Shown: positions 10,607-20,308, counted from the stretch's first letter. The stretch: 64,000 nucleotides of DNA from Solicola gregarius (GCF_025790165.1 NZ_CP094970.1:806001-870000); one strand, 5' to 3'. A program made the numbers and translations. The notes: generated by a model from the sequence alone, not told the origin.

Positions 10607-10644
10607 GCACCGCCGAGCCGTCACTCCCGCACCGCCGAGCCGTC
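10607..10644. repeat. two direct copies of a 16-bp repeat
   Basis: GCACCGCCGAGCCGTC occurs at 10607-10622 and again at 10629-10644, a 22-bp period, in the gap between the hemolysin III stop and the flavin reductase start. It could be a regulator site for the downstream gene (two helical turns apart) or a simple local duplication. Confidence 0.5.
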
Positions 10645-10693
10645 GGTCGTGGTTCGGCCAGCGCCGAAGCTTCGCGCCCTTAGCGTCGTCGTC

Positions 10694-11302
10694 ATGACCG
10701 AAACCCTTGCGCACCAGGCGATCGAACCGTCAGTCCTCTACTTCGGTACGCCGGTCTCGCTGATCAGCACCGTCGACGCGTCGAGGACGACGAACCTCGC
10801 GCCGATCTCGTCGTCGTGGTACCTCGGACGCACGGTCGTCCTCGGGCTCGGCCGCAACGGCCAGACGATTCGCAATCTGGAGGCGACCGGCGAGTGTGTC
10901 GTCAACCTGCCCGACGTACGTCTGCAGCCGGCGGTGGAGGCGCTCGCACCACTCACGGGTGTTGCGCCGGTGCCGCCCGAGAAGGCCGATCGATTCCGAC
11001 ACGAGACAGACAAGTTCGCCGCGGCAGGTCTGACCCCGCTCGCAGCCGATCTCGTTGCACCCCCACGGGTCGCCGAGTGTCCGGTGCACCTGGAGGCACA
11101 CGTCGTCCAGGTGCACGGTCCGAAATCGGCCGAGTTCGCAATCGTCGAGGCCGACGTGGTCAAGGTGCACGCCCGTTCCGACCTGGTGATCGAGGGCACC
11201 TCGCACATCGACCTGGAACGTTGGGCGCCGCTGCTCTACGTGTTCCGCCACTACTTCGGAGTCGGCGACGATGTGGGGAGGAGTTTCCGGGCCGAATACT
11301 GA
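10694..11302 (+). CDS. flavin reductase family protein (FMN-binding split barrel)
   Basis: 202 residues starting at the ATG 10694 (MTETLAHQAIEPSVLYFGTPV). The sequence PVSLISTVDASRTTNLAPISSSWYLG followed by LGLGRNGQTIRNLEATGECVVNLP is the FMN-binding core of the flavin reductase/FMN-binding split-barrel group. Members reduce or bind flavin, often serving monooxygenases or acting as esterase-like or stress proteins. No partner oxygenase is adjacent. It converges on yyaL, with 8 bp between the stops. Confidence 0.82.
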   Translation: MTETLAHQAIEPSVLYFGTPVSLISTVDASRTTNLAPISSSWYLGRTVVLGLGRNGQTIRNLEATGECVVNLPDVRLQPAVEALAPLTGVAPVPPEKADRFRHETDKFAAAGLTPLAADLVAPPRVAECPVHLEAHVVQVHGPKSAEFAIVEADVVKVHARSDLVIEGTSHIDLERWAPLLYVFRHYFGVGDDVGRSFRAEY

Positions 11303-11310
11303 CTCGGCGG

Positions 11311-13296
11311 TCAGACGGTGAGTGCTGACGGGTCGGTGACCGGACGCTCGCACACGAAGTTGCGACAGACGTACGCTGCCGCGCGGCCGTCGACCAGGAC
11401 CCGGCTCTCGAACAGCGGCACCTCGGTCCCCTGTTCGCCCGCGACGACCACGGCCCCCGGCGATGTCGTACTCAGCGCAGCCCGATGCAATGGCTCGCGC
11501 TCATCACCGGGTGGACCGACAACGGCGATCTCGACCGGACCGGCCAGCTGTGCCTCCGCGACGCTCAGCGTCCATCCCGCGAAGCGCGGCGCCTGTGTCG
11601 CCACGGAACCCGCGGCGCGTACGGCCGCCTCGGCGGCGTCGCGCCACCGCGACTCGCCGGTCACCGCGCCGCACGCGACGAGTGCCGCCGCGGCAGCGGA
11701 CGTGCCCGACGGCGACGCGTTGTCACCGGGATCGCGCGGTCTCGCCACCAGCGGGTCGGCATCGGCTGCCGAGTCGTAGAAGCCGTCACCGTCGGCGAAC
11801 TGCTCCAGCACGGTCGACAACAGCTCTTCCGCGCGGCGCAGCCAGGCGGCATCGCCGGTGACACCGAGAACAGCGACGTATGCCTCGGCCACGCAGCCGT
11901 AGTCGTCGAGCACACCGGCGTTGTGCGACGCGCGTCCGTTGCGTGAGGTACGCACGAGGCGTCCAGGCGCCGGCGTGTGCACCGTGGCGAGCAGTTCGGC
12001 TGCGCGTACGGCCGCGTCGCACCATGCGCGCTCGTCGAGGAGGACGCCCGCCTCGGCGAGCGCGGTGATCGCGAGACCGTTCCAGGCCGCGACGACCTTG
12101 TCGTCGCGAGCGGGCTTCGTACGCTCCGAACGTGCCTTGTGCAGGCGTTCCCGCACCGTGGCCCACCGTCCCTGGTCGTCCGGATCGGTGAGCAGCTGCA
12201 GCGTCGAGGTGCCGTGCTCGAACGTTCCCGCGTCCGTGACCTCGAGGAGCGATGCGGCCCATGCGCCGTCGTCCTCGCCGAGGACGTCGACGAGCTGCGC
12301 GCGCGTCCAGACGTAGTACGCACCCTCGACGCCGTCGGTGTCGGCATCGAGCGCCGACGCGAAACCACCCTCGTCGGTGAGTAGCTCGGCCAGCAGGAAC
12401 TCCGCGGTCTCACGTACTACTCGCTCGGCCAACGGCGAGCCGGTCTGCCGCCACCAGTGCAGATAGAGCCGGAGCAGCAGCGCGTTGTCGTACAGCATCT
12501 TCTCGAAGTGCGGCACCCGCCAGTACCGGTCGACGCTGTACCGGGCGAACCCACCGCCGAGCTGGTCGTACATCCCGCCGCGCGCCATCGACTCAGCGGT
12601 GTGTTCGACCATCGCGAGCGCGTCGGACGATCCGGTACGCGCCGCGTACCGCAGCAGGAACTCGAGCACCATCGACGGCGGGAACTTCGGGCTGCCCGCG
12701 AAGCCTCCCGCCTCCGCGTCGTACTGGGTGGCGAGCGTGCGTACGGAGGCGTCGAGCTCGTCCTCGCCCAGCGGCTGGGAAGCGACGCTCCCGGTGGCGC
12801 GGAGATGCCCGACGACCTCGGCTCCGATCGTCGCGATCTGCTCGCGTTTGGTACGCCACGCATCGACCAGGGCCTCGAGCACCTGGCGGAACGCCGGCAT
12901 CCCCTGGCGCGCCTCGCCCGGAAAGTACGTACCGGCGAAGAACGGCTCGCCGGCGGGCGTCAGCACGCAGGTCATCGGCCAGCCGCCTTGACCGGTCATC
13001 GCCTGCGTCGCGCCCATGTACACCGCATCAACGTCCGGCCGCTCCTCGCGATCGACCTTGACGGCGACGAAGTGCTCGTTCAGGTACGCGGCGGTGTCGG
13101 GATCTTCAAAGGACTCGTGCGCCATCACATGGCACCAGTGGCAGGCTGCGTACCCGACGCTGAGCAGAATTGGTGCATCACGACGCTTCGCCTCGGCAAG
13201 AGCCTCAGGTCCCCACTCCCACCAATCTACGGGCTGACCTGCATGTTGTTGAAGATATGGGCTTGTCGATCCGGCCAAGCGATTGGCCATCGCCAT
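11311..13296 (-). CDS. thioredoxin-domain protein YyaL (DUF255), with foreign-looking 5' end
   Basis: Large cytosolic protein (661 residues). The N-terminal thioredoxin-like domain carries C52-H-W-C55 in [11 protein letters not shown], followed by [30 protein letters not shown]. An (alpha/alpha)6-barrel-like C-terminal region contains [17 protein letters not shown]. This is the whole DUF255/SSP411 family architecture. Oddity: about 23 of the first 44 codons end in A or T, while later codons almost all end in G or C. That 5' end faces the integrase 130 bp away, suggesting that an integrated element replaced the first about 130 bp of the gene while keeping the protein intact. Confidence 0.88.
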   Translation of the reverse strand: MAMANRLAGSTSPYLQQHAGQPVDWWEWGPEALAEAKRRDAPILLSVGYAACHWCHVMAHESFEDPDTAAYLNEHFVAVKVDREERPDVDAVYMGATQAMTGQGGWPMTCVLTPAGEPFFAGTYFPGEARQGMPAFRQVLEALVDAWRTKREQIATIGAEVVGHLRATGSVASQPLGEDELDASVRTLATQYDAEAGGFAGSPKFPPSMVLEFLLRYAARTGSSDALAMVEHTAESMARGGMYDQLGGGFARYSVDRYWRVPHFEKMLYDNALLLRLYLHWWRQTGSPLAERVVRETAEFLLAELLTDEGGFASALDADTDGVEGAYYVWTRAQLVDVLGEDDGAWAASLLEVTDAGTFEHGTSTLQLLTDPDDQGRWATVRERLHKARSERTKPARDDKVVAAWNGLAITALAEAGVLLDERAWCDAAVRAAELLATVHTPAPGRLVRTSRNGRASHNAGVLDDYGCVAEAYVAVLGVTGDAAWLRRAEELLSTVLEQFADGDGFYDSAADADPLVARPRDPGDNASPSGTSAAAAALVACGAVTGESRWRDAAEAAVRAAGSVATQAPRFAGWTLSVAEAQLAGPVEIAVVGPPGDEREPLHRAALSTTSPGAVVVAGEQGTEVPLFESRVLVDGRAAAYVCRNFVCERPVTDPSALTV

Positions 13297-13315
13297 GACT
13301 CCGTTCCAGTGATGG

Positions 13316-13356
13316 TTGCATCAATTTGCCTCGAGTGATGCAATAAATTGATGCAA
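13316..13356. promoter_or_regulatory. 12-bp inverted repeat with an extra half-site
   Basis: TTGCATCAATTT at 13316-13327 is exactly inverted as AAATTGATGCAA at 13345-13356. A further TGATGCAA lies between them at 13336-13343. The cluster sits between the divergent yyaL and integrase genes, in DNA much richer in A/T than its surroundings. It could be an operator or integrase arm-type binding sites. Confidence 0.6.
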
Positions 13357-13515
13357 ACTATGATCCTGTGCCGCACCTGAAGGCGCTGTTCTGCTTCCAG
13401 CAACTCAAGCCTAGAGGTGACAAACATGGCCACCCGTCGGAAGTCCACGCTGCTCGCGCAAGGCAAGGAGCGTCGGTTCGATGATGCCCGCTGGCCGTGG
13501 CGCGTCCGTCTCTAC

Positions 13516-13524
13516 GCTCCCCCG
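13516..13524. repeat. target-site duplication of IS256 element, left copy
   Basis: GCTCCCCCG here is repeated exactly at 14948-14956 on the other side of the element. A 9-bp duplication agrees with the 8-9 bp produced by IS256-family transposases. Confidence 0.85.
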
Positions 13525-14947
13525 GTCAAGTCCTGCGGCGTGGTGTATCGCGTTCGTGTGATCCTTCGTTGGTTGGTCAGGCTGTGAGGGCGGGGAGTTC
13601 GGGTTCGGTCACCTCCTCGTCGGTGGATTCGTCGGTGTCGATGGCCTGTGAGCGGGCGAGCACGTCGAGGCCGAGGTAGCGGCGGCCTTCTGCCCATTCG
13701 TCATGTTGTTCGGCGAGGACGGCGCCGACGAGTCGGATGATCGCGTCGCGGTTGGGGAAGATCCCGACGACGTCGGTGCGGCGGCGGATCTCACGGTTCA
13801 GGCGTTCGTTGGGGTTGTTCGACCAGATCTGGCGCCAGATCTCCTTCGGGAACGCGGTGAACGCGCAGATGTCGGCGCGGGCATTCTCGAGATGCTCGGC
13901 CACGGCCGGGAGCTTGTCGGCCAGAGCGTCGAGAACGCGGTCGAACTGGGCGTGCACGGCCTCGGCGTCGGGCTGGTCGTAGACGCTGTGCAGCAACGCC
14001 TTGACCCACCCCCAACTGGACTTCGGAGTGACGGCCATCAGGTTCGCCGCGTAGTGGGTGCGGCACCGCTGCCAGGCCGCACCGGGCAGCGTCGCGGCGA
14101 TCGCGGCGGTCAACCCGGCATGCGCATCGGAGGTCACCAGTCGCACGCCGGACAGGCCGCGGGCAACAAGGTCGCGGAAGAACCCCAGCCAGCCGGCTCC
14201 ATCCTCGGCAGAGGTGACGTGCACGCCGAGGATCTCTCGGTGGCCGTCGGCGTTGACGCCGGTCGCGACGAGGGCGTGCACGGGGACGACGCGGCCGCCT
14301 TCGCGGACCTTGAGAACCAGCGCGTCGGCGGCGACGAACGTGAACGGTCCGGCGTCGTCGAGCCTGCGGGTGCGGAACTCCTCCACGTGTGCGTCGAGTT
14401 CGGCGGCCATGTCCGAGACCTGCGACTTGCTCAACCCGGTGATCCCGAGGGTCTCGACGAGTTTGTCCATCCGCCGCGTGGAGACGCCGAGCAGATAGCA
14501 GGTCGCAACCACGCTGGTGAGTGCCTTCTCGGCACGTTTGCGACGCTCGAGCAGCCACTCCGGAAAGTAGGAGCCCTGCCGCAGTTTCGGGATCGCGACA
14601 TCGAGGGTGCCGGCACGGGTGTCGAAGTCACGATGGCGGTAGCCGTTACGACGATTCACACGTTCCTCGGAGACAGCGCCGTACTCGGCGCCGCACACGC
14701 TATCGGCCTCGGCAGACAGCAGTGTGTTGACGAAGGTCTGCAACATCGAGCGGAGCAGATCAGGGCTCGCCTGATCCAGCTGTTCGGCCAACAGGCGTGC
14801 AGGGTCGATACTGGGCTTGACGGTCATCGCGGTGCTCTTTCTTCGAGTCGGTTGTGAGAGATCACTCGAAGGATCACCCGATGACCGTCATCTACTCAGG
14901 CGACACGCTCACCGGGGAACCGATACACCACTCTGCCGGACGCCACT
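13525..14947 (-). mobile_element. IS256-family insertion sequence, complete
   Basis: About 1.42 kb bounded by the 9-bp direct repeats. The imperfect terminal inverted repeats share GTGGTGTATCG: left copy at about 13530-13550 (GTCCTGCGGC then GTGGTGTATCG), right copy inverted at 14921-14941. The single transposase gene fills the element. It is probably still transposition-competent and inserted relatively recently, since the integrase frame can be rejoined without any other change at the site. Confidence 0.85.
13577..14827 (-). CDS. IS256-family transposase
   Basis: 416 residues, full length for the family. It has the N-terminal SVCGAEYGAVSEERVNRRNGYR block and the mutator-type catalytic domain with FVAADALVLKVREGG (first Asp), RLVTSDAHAGL (second Asp) and the Glu region NNPNERLNREIRRRTDVVGIFPN. 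No frameshift or internal stop. It reads opposite to the interrupted integrase. Confidence 0.92.
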   Translation of the reverse strand: MTVKPSIDPARLLAEQLDQASPDLLRSMLQTFVNTLLSAEADSVCGAEYGAVSEERVNRRNGYRHRDFDTRAGTLDVAIPKLRQGSYFPEWLLERRKRAEKALTSVVATCYLLGVSTRRMDKLVETLGITGLSKSQVSDMAAELDAHVEEFRTRRLDDAGPFTFVAADALVLKVREGGRVVPVHALVATGVNADGHREILGVHVTSAEDGAGWLGFFRDLVARGLSGVRLVTSDAHAGLTAAIAATLPGAAWQRCRTHYAANLMAVTPKSSWGWVKALLHSVYDQPDAEAVHAQFDRVLDALADKLPAVAEHLENARADICAFTAFPKEIWRQIWSNNPNERLNREIRRRTDVVGIFPNRDAIIRLVGAVLAEQHDEWAEGRRYLGLDVLARSQAIDTDESTDEEVTEPELPALTA

Positions 14948-14956
14948 GCTCCCCCG
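14948..14956. repeat. target-site duplication of IS256 element, right copy
   Basis: Second copy of GCTCCCCCG (see 13516-13524). Reading through it restores the integrase frame. Confidence 0.85.
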
Positions 14957-16550
14957 CCGGGCGGCACCAAGTATCAGGTGTATTTCAAGGTTCCCGCGGG
15001 CGAGGGGGAGCCATGGAAGCGCGTGCTTCGTCGGGCGAGCACGGAGGCCGAGGCACGGAAGATCTTCGCACAGGCGGAGGCCGCGCTCGATACCCAGCAG
15101 GAGACGCCCGCCAGCGCCTCGGAGCGGGCCACCCGAACGATCGAGGCCTTGGCGGCCGAGTACATCGACGACAGCAAGCAGAGAGGGCGGACGGTTCGGA
15201 CCATCCAAGGGCGGGAGTCTAAGGTCAACGCGCATATCGTCCCTGCTATCGGCGATGTCCTCGTGTCGAAGTGGCGGGTCGAGCACAGCCGGAGGGTGAT
15301 GGAGAAGGGCTCGAAGAGCATCCACTCAGTCCGTGGGCGCGAGGACCTGCGCGGTGTGCTCGCCGCCATGCGCAAGCTTGCGTGGCGCTTGGGCTGGCTC
15401 GACCGGAGCATCGACCCGCTCGACGGGCTGGAGATCGGTCGCGCCGCGGTCCTGCACGGCGCTACAACCCACTACGTCGAGCCTCGCCTGCGACCCGAGA
15501 CCCGCCAGGTCCAGGCGATGGCCCGAGCCGCGGACACGCTCTGCGGCCCGGGCGGGACCGATCCGCTGCTGACCCGCCTTCCGCTGTTCGGGACCAAGAT
15601 CCGGGTCGCAGGCTTCGGCGGCCTGCGACTCGGTGAGCAGAACGGGCTCCGCGCGATCGATGTCTTCCTCGAACGAGGCTACGTACAGGTCAACGGCAGC
15701 TGGACAACGCCACGGCACTCCCCAGGCTTTCGCGGTCCCGTGAAGAACCACGTTATCCACGAAGTCCCCATCCCCCGGTCCGTCCTGCACAACGAACTAC
15801 TACCCCGAGTGAAGGAACTCCTCAAACTCCCCGCCAACGCGTCACTCCAGCAGGTCACCAATGCCCAGGAGGAAGAACGACAGCGCCGCGCGACCCTCGC
15901 CACACGCGAGACCGACAACACCCTCGCCTGGTGGAACTATCCCGTCCTCCCCTAGACGAGCAGTGGCTCTTTATTGACACCGTCACAGGGCGGCCAGCGA
16001 AACCCGAACTGCACAACGAGCGCTGGCACCGCATCCGCGCCTGGGTCGATACGAACGATCCCGGCAACGCCTGGCCACGCACCATCGTCTACCGCAACTT
16101 GCGTCACCACGCAGCGACCAAGTGGTTCCACGAAGAACTCGGCGAGCCGTGGGAAGTTGTCGCCCAGTACCTCGGCGACAAACTCACCACGGTACTCAAC
16201 CACTACGTTCGCGCAGGCGAAGATGCACTTCGCGACTCAGTCAGCAAACTCGCCCACCGATAGACGACCAACCACCTAGTTTGCGTCACTTCGGCTCCCC
16301 TCCGGCGTCAAATCGTGCTCCTCCACGCGGTCGGCGGATCACGGCTACTCCGGTGGGTTGCGTCGCGCGCGACATCGGGTTTCGCGATCTAAGGTCGGGC
16401 AACGTAACCAACGGCGTCGGATGACCGGAGTACTCCACCGTAGCCGGCGCTGCAGCAAGGCGGCGCCTCACCCATGCGCACGGCGCTCGCTGTAGCGGCC
16501 GACAAAGACCACAGCTTCGCCCTGTACGGTCGGCGGATTCGGCGCGCCGT

Positions 16551-17148
16551 TCACTGAGCCATGAATCGGCGAATGAGTTCCGCTGCCTCCGGGCCGGTCA
16601 CCAACTCGCTAATGGTGCGGGCCTCCTCTACTCCTGCGGCCACGCGGTCAGTCTCCCATCCAGCACGCAGTAATCGACGGGATTCCCCAAGAGCCCGCGC
16701 TGGACCGGCGGCGAACTCAACGGCAAGCCTGCCAGCACGCGTGGCGACATCGTCGGCCGACTCCGCGATCAGACCCATTGCCAGCGCATCGTCGACGGAC
16801 GCCGGCTTTCCCGCGAATGCAAACTGTAGAGCCCGCTGCTGTCCCACGGCGCGGGGCAGCAGATAGGACAGGCCGCAGTCCGGGGTCAGTCCGATGGAGG
16901 GGTATGCGAATACGAACTTCGTTCCGGGGTCCGCCACGACGATGTCGCAGCTCAGCATGAGCGCCAGTCCCGCGCCTGCCACCGCACCGTGGACCCCCGC
17001 CACGACGGGCTTGGCGAGGTCGGTGAGCGCACGGGTGGCCGCATCGGCTTCAAGTGCGAGACGCCTCAGGTATGCCGGCTGGTCGGCCGACTCAACGAAC
17101 GACTCGATGTCTCCCCCGGCGCAGAATCGCCTTCCGGCACCGATCACC
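16551..17148 (-). pseudogene. enoyl-CoA hydratase, 5'-truncated
   Basis: About 198 residues from GAGRRFCAGGDIESF to the natural-looking end AAELIRRFMAQ. The crotonase oxyanion region GVHGAVAGAGLALMLSCDIVVA and the second half (YPSIGLTPDCGLSYLLPRAVG) are intact. The first about 60 residues, including the initial GPIATLTLNRP-type strand, are missing because the gene is joined at about 17148-17165 to a truncated IS3 element. Non-functional unless translated as a fragment. Distinct from the complete homologue at 59944-60747. Confidence 0.8.
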
Positions 17149-17538
17149 GGCCCGCTTGCCATCCTTGGCTGGGATCGTGGTGCGCACCTTCTTGTCGCGC
17201 CGCACCCCCTTGAGCCCCAGCAGACGCATGGCCCGGTCCACCGCGCCCGCCGAGGCCTCGGGCATGGACGTGCGGCGCAGCAGCGCGGTCATCTTCCGCC
17301 GCCCATACAGACCCTCCGGAGTGAGCTTGCGGCGACCGTGCTCGTCGATGCCCCAGGCGAGGTCGCGGATAGCGTCGACCACCATCGCGTCCGTAACGGT
17401 GCGCTCAGCGACGCTCCGGCCAGGCCGCTTCCAGGATCGGTAGGTCCGTGCGGCGACCTGGCAGCCCTGCTCACGCAGCACCCGGCAGATCGACTCGACC
17501 GCATGTCCCTCGCTTCTCATGGTGTCGATGAACCCCAT
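17149..17538 (-). pseudogene. IS3-family transposase OrfB, truncated after about 130 residues
   Basis: Starts MGFIDTMRSEGHAVESICRVLREQGC, the usual N-terminus of OrfB, with GLYGRRKMTALLRR and MRLLGLKGVRRDKKVRTTIPA (the HTH_21 region). The frame then crosses into enoyl-CoA hydratase sequence, so the whole DDE catalytic domain is missing. It lies directly after OrfA, as in elements that make a frameshifted OrfAB fusion. Confidence 0.8.
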
Positions 17539-17540
17539 GA

Positions 17541-17861
17541 TCAGCGGTTGCGGGGGTCGAGCTCCCCGACGAAGAAAACTGTCGCCGCCTTGAGGATCTC
17601 GTTGTCCTCCTCCAGCCGGCGAACCTTGGCCTTCAACTCCCTGATCTCAGCCAGCTCCTCGCTCGACTTGCCTTCCCGCTGACCACCGTCGACCTCAGCC
17701 TGCCGCACCCAGCGGCGCACGCTTTCCTTGCCGACACCGACCTGCCGGGCGACGGCCGCACAGGCAGCCGTCAGCGTCGGGTACTCCTGCTGGTGGTCAG
17801 TCACCAGCCGCACCGCACGAGACTTGACCTGATCATCGATCTTCTTAGGCATGAACTGCAT
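17541..17861 (-). CDS. IS3-family transposase OrfA
   Basis: 106 residues: an N-terminal HTH (KSRAVRLVTDHQQEYPTLTAACAAVARQVGVGKESVRRWVRQ) followed by the leucine-zipper-like ELKAKVRRLEEDNEILKAATVFF, both typical of OrfA. OrfB follows immediately and is truncated, so the element is dead in cis. An IS110 element begins only 9 bp upstream. Confidence 0.85.
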   Translation of the reverse strand: MQFMPKKIDDQVKSRAVRLVTDHQQEYPTLTAACAAVARQVGVGKESVRRWVRQAEVDGGQREGKSSEELAEIRELKAKVRRLEEDNEILKAATVFFVGELDPRNR

Positions 17862-17870
17862 CCTTCCAAC

Positions 17871-19007
17871 TCAGAAAGATGCGGCATCAAACCTGGGGCG
17901 CTTCACGGATGCGTGGTCGGCGAGTCGTTGTCGCGCTCGGTGGTCGGTCATGACGGCTTGGTAGATCTCGCGGGCGAGGTAGCGCTTCAGACAGCGGATG
18001 ATGTCGCGTTTCGACAGGCCTTCGACTGTCCGCCGTGCGACGTAGTCGATCGTCGGCTGGTGGAACCTCATCCGCACGATCACTGCTCGGTAGAGGGCCG
18101 CGTTTGCCTCACGATGTCCCGCCCGTGAGAGTCGGTGACGGTTGGTCATGCCTGAGGAGGCGGGGACAGGGCTGGCGCCGCACAGCTTTGCGAAGGCCGC
18201 TTCTGAGTGAACGCGCTCGGGGTTATCGCCGAAGACGATGAGCACCTCGGCGGCTGTGTCGGCGCCGATGCCGATCCCGTCGCGCAACGTGGGGGAATGC
18301 GCGTGAGTGAGGTCGTCGAGGATCGTGTCGTGCTCGCGGATCTCCGATTGAAGCGCCTGGAATCGCTTCGCGAGTGTCCGCAGCGAGTGCTTCGCGCTGG
18401 CGGTCGGCGACGTCACCGCTCCCGGGCGCAGAGATGCGCATCGGTCGATGAGCGCCTTGTCGGACAGGCCAGCGAGTTGTTCGCGCAGGTCCGCGGGCGC
18501 TGTGACGACGAGAGCTTTGAGGGTCACGATGGCGCTGGTCTTCGCCTTTCGTGCGGTATCGCGGGCGATCTTGATCTGTCGGATCATCTCTGCGGTGCCA
18601 TCGGCGGACTTCGGGACCGCGACGGCCTGGCCGCCGAGCACTGCGCGTGCTGCAGCTTCGGCGTCGAGGGTATCGCTCTTGCCGTTGCTGCGACGGCTGC
18701 GGCGGTCACCGCGGTTGACCTCGATGACCCGGTGGCCGGTGCGTCGCAGGAAGCTGGCGAGCCCGACGCCGTAGCTGCCGGTTCCCTCGACTCCGTAGGC
18801 GGTGACTCTGCCGTTGCCTGCCAACGATGCTGCCCAGGCCTCGAGCTGGGCATACCCCTCGCGGTTGGCCGCGACATGCTGTGCGGCGATTCGCGCGCCG
18901 AGATGATCGAGGGCGACGGCAACGTGGGCGTACTTGTGGGTGTCGACACCGACAACGATCTGTCGGCTGACTACCGACTCGGCGGGTTCGACGGTCATGC
19001 TGGTCAT
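17871..19007 (-). CDS. IS110-family transposase (DEDD/serine recombinase)
   Basis: 378 residues from the ATG at 19007, with GGAAGGG upstream. The RuvC-like DEDD domain shows VVGVDTHKYAHVAVALD, GVEGTGSYG and GKSDTLDAEAAARAVL. The C-terminal Tnp20 domain shows GIGADTAAEVLIVFGDNPERV and CGASPVPASSGMTNRHRLSRAGHREANAALY, containing the serine used by the family. It appears intact. About 200 bp of non-coding DNA upstream (19008-19204) is where IS110-group elements encode their guide (bridge) RNA. Confidence 0.9.
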   Translation of the reverse strand: MTSMTVEPAESVVSRQIVVGVDTHKYAHVAVALDHLGARIAAQHVAANREGYAQLEAWAASLAGNGRVTAYGVEGTGSYGVGLASFLRRTGHRVIEVNRGDRRSRRSNGKSDTLDAEAAARAVLGGQAVAVPKSADGTAEMIRQIKIARDTARKAKTSAIVTLKALVVTAPADLREQLAGLSDKALIDRCASLRPGAVTSPTASAKHSLRTLAKRFQALQSEIREHDTILDDLTHAHSPTLRDGIGIGADTAAEVLIVFGDNPERVHSEAAFAKLCGASPVPASSGMTNRHRLSRAGHREANAALYRAVIVRMRFHQPTIDYVARRTVEGLSKRDIIRCLKRYLAREIYQAVMTDHRARQRLADHASVKRPRFDAASF

Positions 19008-19204
19008 GGCTGCCCTTCCGGTGGTCGAAGCCAGCTGGTCGGGCGGGTAGGACAAGACTGTGATGGGTCGGGTTTGGCGATCAGGCCCCTATTCGGTCAC
19101 CGCCCTCCCGGCCAGCCGGCGTGTGCGTTGATCGCCGCCCGACCGGTGTCGACAGATCAACGCCAAGGCACCGTGGCCAGTCGTAGGCAAGGGTCAGACA
19201 CCAG
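19008..19204 (-). ncRNA. candidate IS110 left-end bridge RNA region
   Basis: 197 bp between the IS110 recombinase start and the broken IS3 OrfB. Known for the family: IS110-group elements express a structured RNA of roughly this size from the non-coding end before the recombinase gene, pairing with target and donor DNA. Seen here: position, size and short self-complementary stretches only. I did not fold it. Inference. Confidence 0.3.
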
Positions 19205-19930
19205 TCAGACGGCACACCGATTGTGCTCACAGTCGTAGCTGTCTCCGACGGTTCCGATCGAGGCGACGGCGCCGACTTCGGCGAGCCGGTCCGAGTAGCG
19301 CAGCGCGGTGTATTGCGACCCGGCATCCGAATGCTGGATGACGCCGGTGACGTCCTCGCCGGCGCGGTCCCTGACCCAGAGGGCCATCTCCAGCGCGTCC
19401 AATGGCAGGTCGGTCGGCATCCGCGACATCGTCCGCCACCCGACGGTCCGACGCGAGTAGACATCGGTGACGAACGCCGTGAACGCCATGCCCGACCAGG
19501 TCGGCACATAGGTGAAATCGACAACCCACAGCTCGTTCGGGCGGTTCGCTCGGAATCGGCGCTGAACGTGATCCGGAGGCCGGATCGCCGTCTCGTCGGG
19601 CCGCGTGGGGACGAACTTCCTGCCCCGACGGACACCGCGCAAGCCCTGCTGGCGCATGAGACGTTCGACCGTGCAGCGGGCAACCTGGATGCCCTCGCGG
19701 CGCAACAGCCGCCAGATCTTCCGGGCTCCGCTGATCCCGCGGCCGAGGTTGCGGTCAAAGAACACCCGCTCGATCTCGGCGATCAGCTCCGCGTCACGAG
19801 TCGTCCTTGCCGAGTCCGGGCGGGTCTTGAAGGCGTAGTAGCCGGACGGAGCGATCTTGACCCCATACTCGGTGAGCACACGGCAGATCGGCTCGACTCC
19901 GAACCGGTCACGATGGTCGTCGATGAACTG
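19205..19930 (-). pseudogene. IS3-family transposase OrfB, 3'-truncated
   Basis: The real OrfB begins around VVVQFIDDHRDRFGVEPICRVL, overlapping the end of OrfA in another frame (GTG at about 19939 region). It has HTH_21, then the integrase core with NELWVVDFTYVPTWSGMAF (first Asp), VIQHSDAGSQYTA (second Asp) and VGDSYD, where the sequence is cut before the catalytic Glu and C-terminus. The last ten residues (CEHNRCAV...) are foreign DNA contributed by the IS110 insertion. Confidence 0.82.
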
Positions 19931-19932
19931 GA

Positions 19933-20268
19933 CTACCACGGCAGTCGCGGGTCGAGCTCCCGCGCGAAGAACGACGAGGCCGCCAGCAGGATCTCGTTGG
20001 CGCGTTTGAGCTCGCGCACCTCGGCCTCCAGCGCCTTGATGCGCTGCGCGTCGCTCGTCGTGGTTCCAGGGCGCTCGCCCGCATCGATCGCAGCCTGCTT
20101 GCACCAGCCGCGCAACGTGTCGGCGTTCACGCCAGTTCGCTGCCCGATCCGCACCACCGCCGCGTTCAACGACAGCTCCGGATCTTCCTTCCGGGCCTCA
20201 CTCACGAGCCGCATCGCACGCTCACGAAGCTCCTGCGGATACTTCCTCGGTGCTGGCATGGTCATCAT
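19933..20268 (-). CDS. IS3-family transposase OrfA
   Basis: 111 residues: MTMPAPRKYPQELRERAMRLVSEARKEDPELSLNAAVVRIGQRTGVNADTLRGWCKQA is the HTH of the Tnp_8/OrfA family. It is followed by a coiled coil AQRIKALEAEVRELKRANEILLAASSFFARELDP. The end overlaps OrfB, the arrangement that allows a programmed -1 frameshift. Dead in cis because its OrfB is truncated. Confidence 0.87.
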   Translation of the reverse strand: MMTMPAPRKYPQELRERAMRLVSEARKEDPELSLNAAVVRIGQRTGVNADTLRGWCKQAAIDAGERPGTTTSDAQRIKALEAEVRELKRANEILLAASSFFARELDPRLPW

Positions 20269-20308
20269 CCTCTCGGGGAATCAGACCCTCCACCAAACCC
20301 GGGGCGAT

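Larger units (their letters stand above)
13426..16263 (+). pseudogene. tyrosine recombinase/integrase, broken by IS256 insertion and a frameshift
   Basis: The N-terminus is at 13426-13524 (MATRRKSTLLAQGKERRF...). The frame resumes exactly at 14948 after the IS256 element and its 9-bp duplication, giving RLYAPP-PGGTKYQVYFKVPAG. A core-binding domain follows (AAEYIDDSKQRGRTVRT) and then the catalytic region with FGGLRLGEQNGL (first Arg). A frameshift with a stop at 15953-15955 separates this from the last part (15931-16263), which holds TIVYRNLRHHAATKW (HxxR-type box) and LNHYVRAGED (Tyr nucleophile). Without the IS and the frameshift it would be about 470 residues, normal for an actinobacterial element integrase. 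Position beside yyaL suggests yyaL as attachment gene. Confidence 0.85.
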
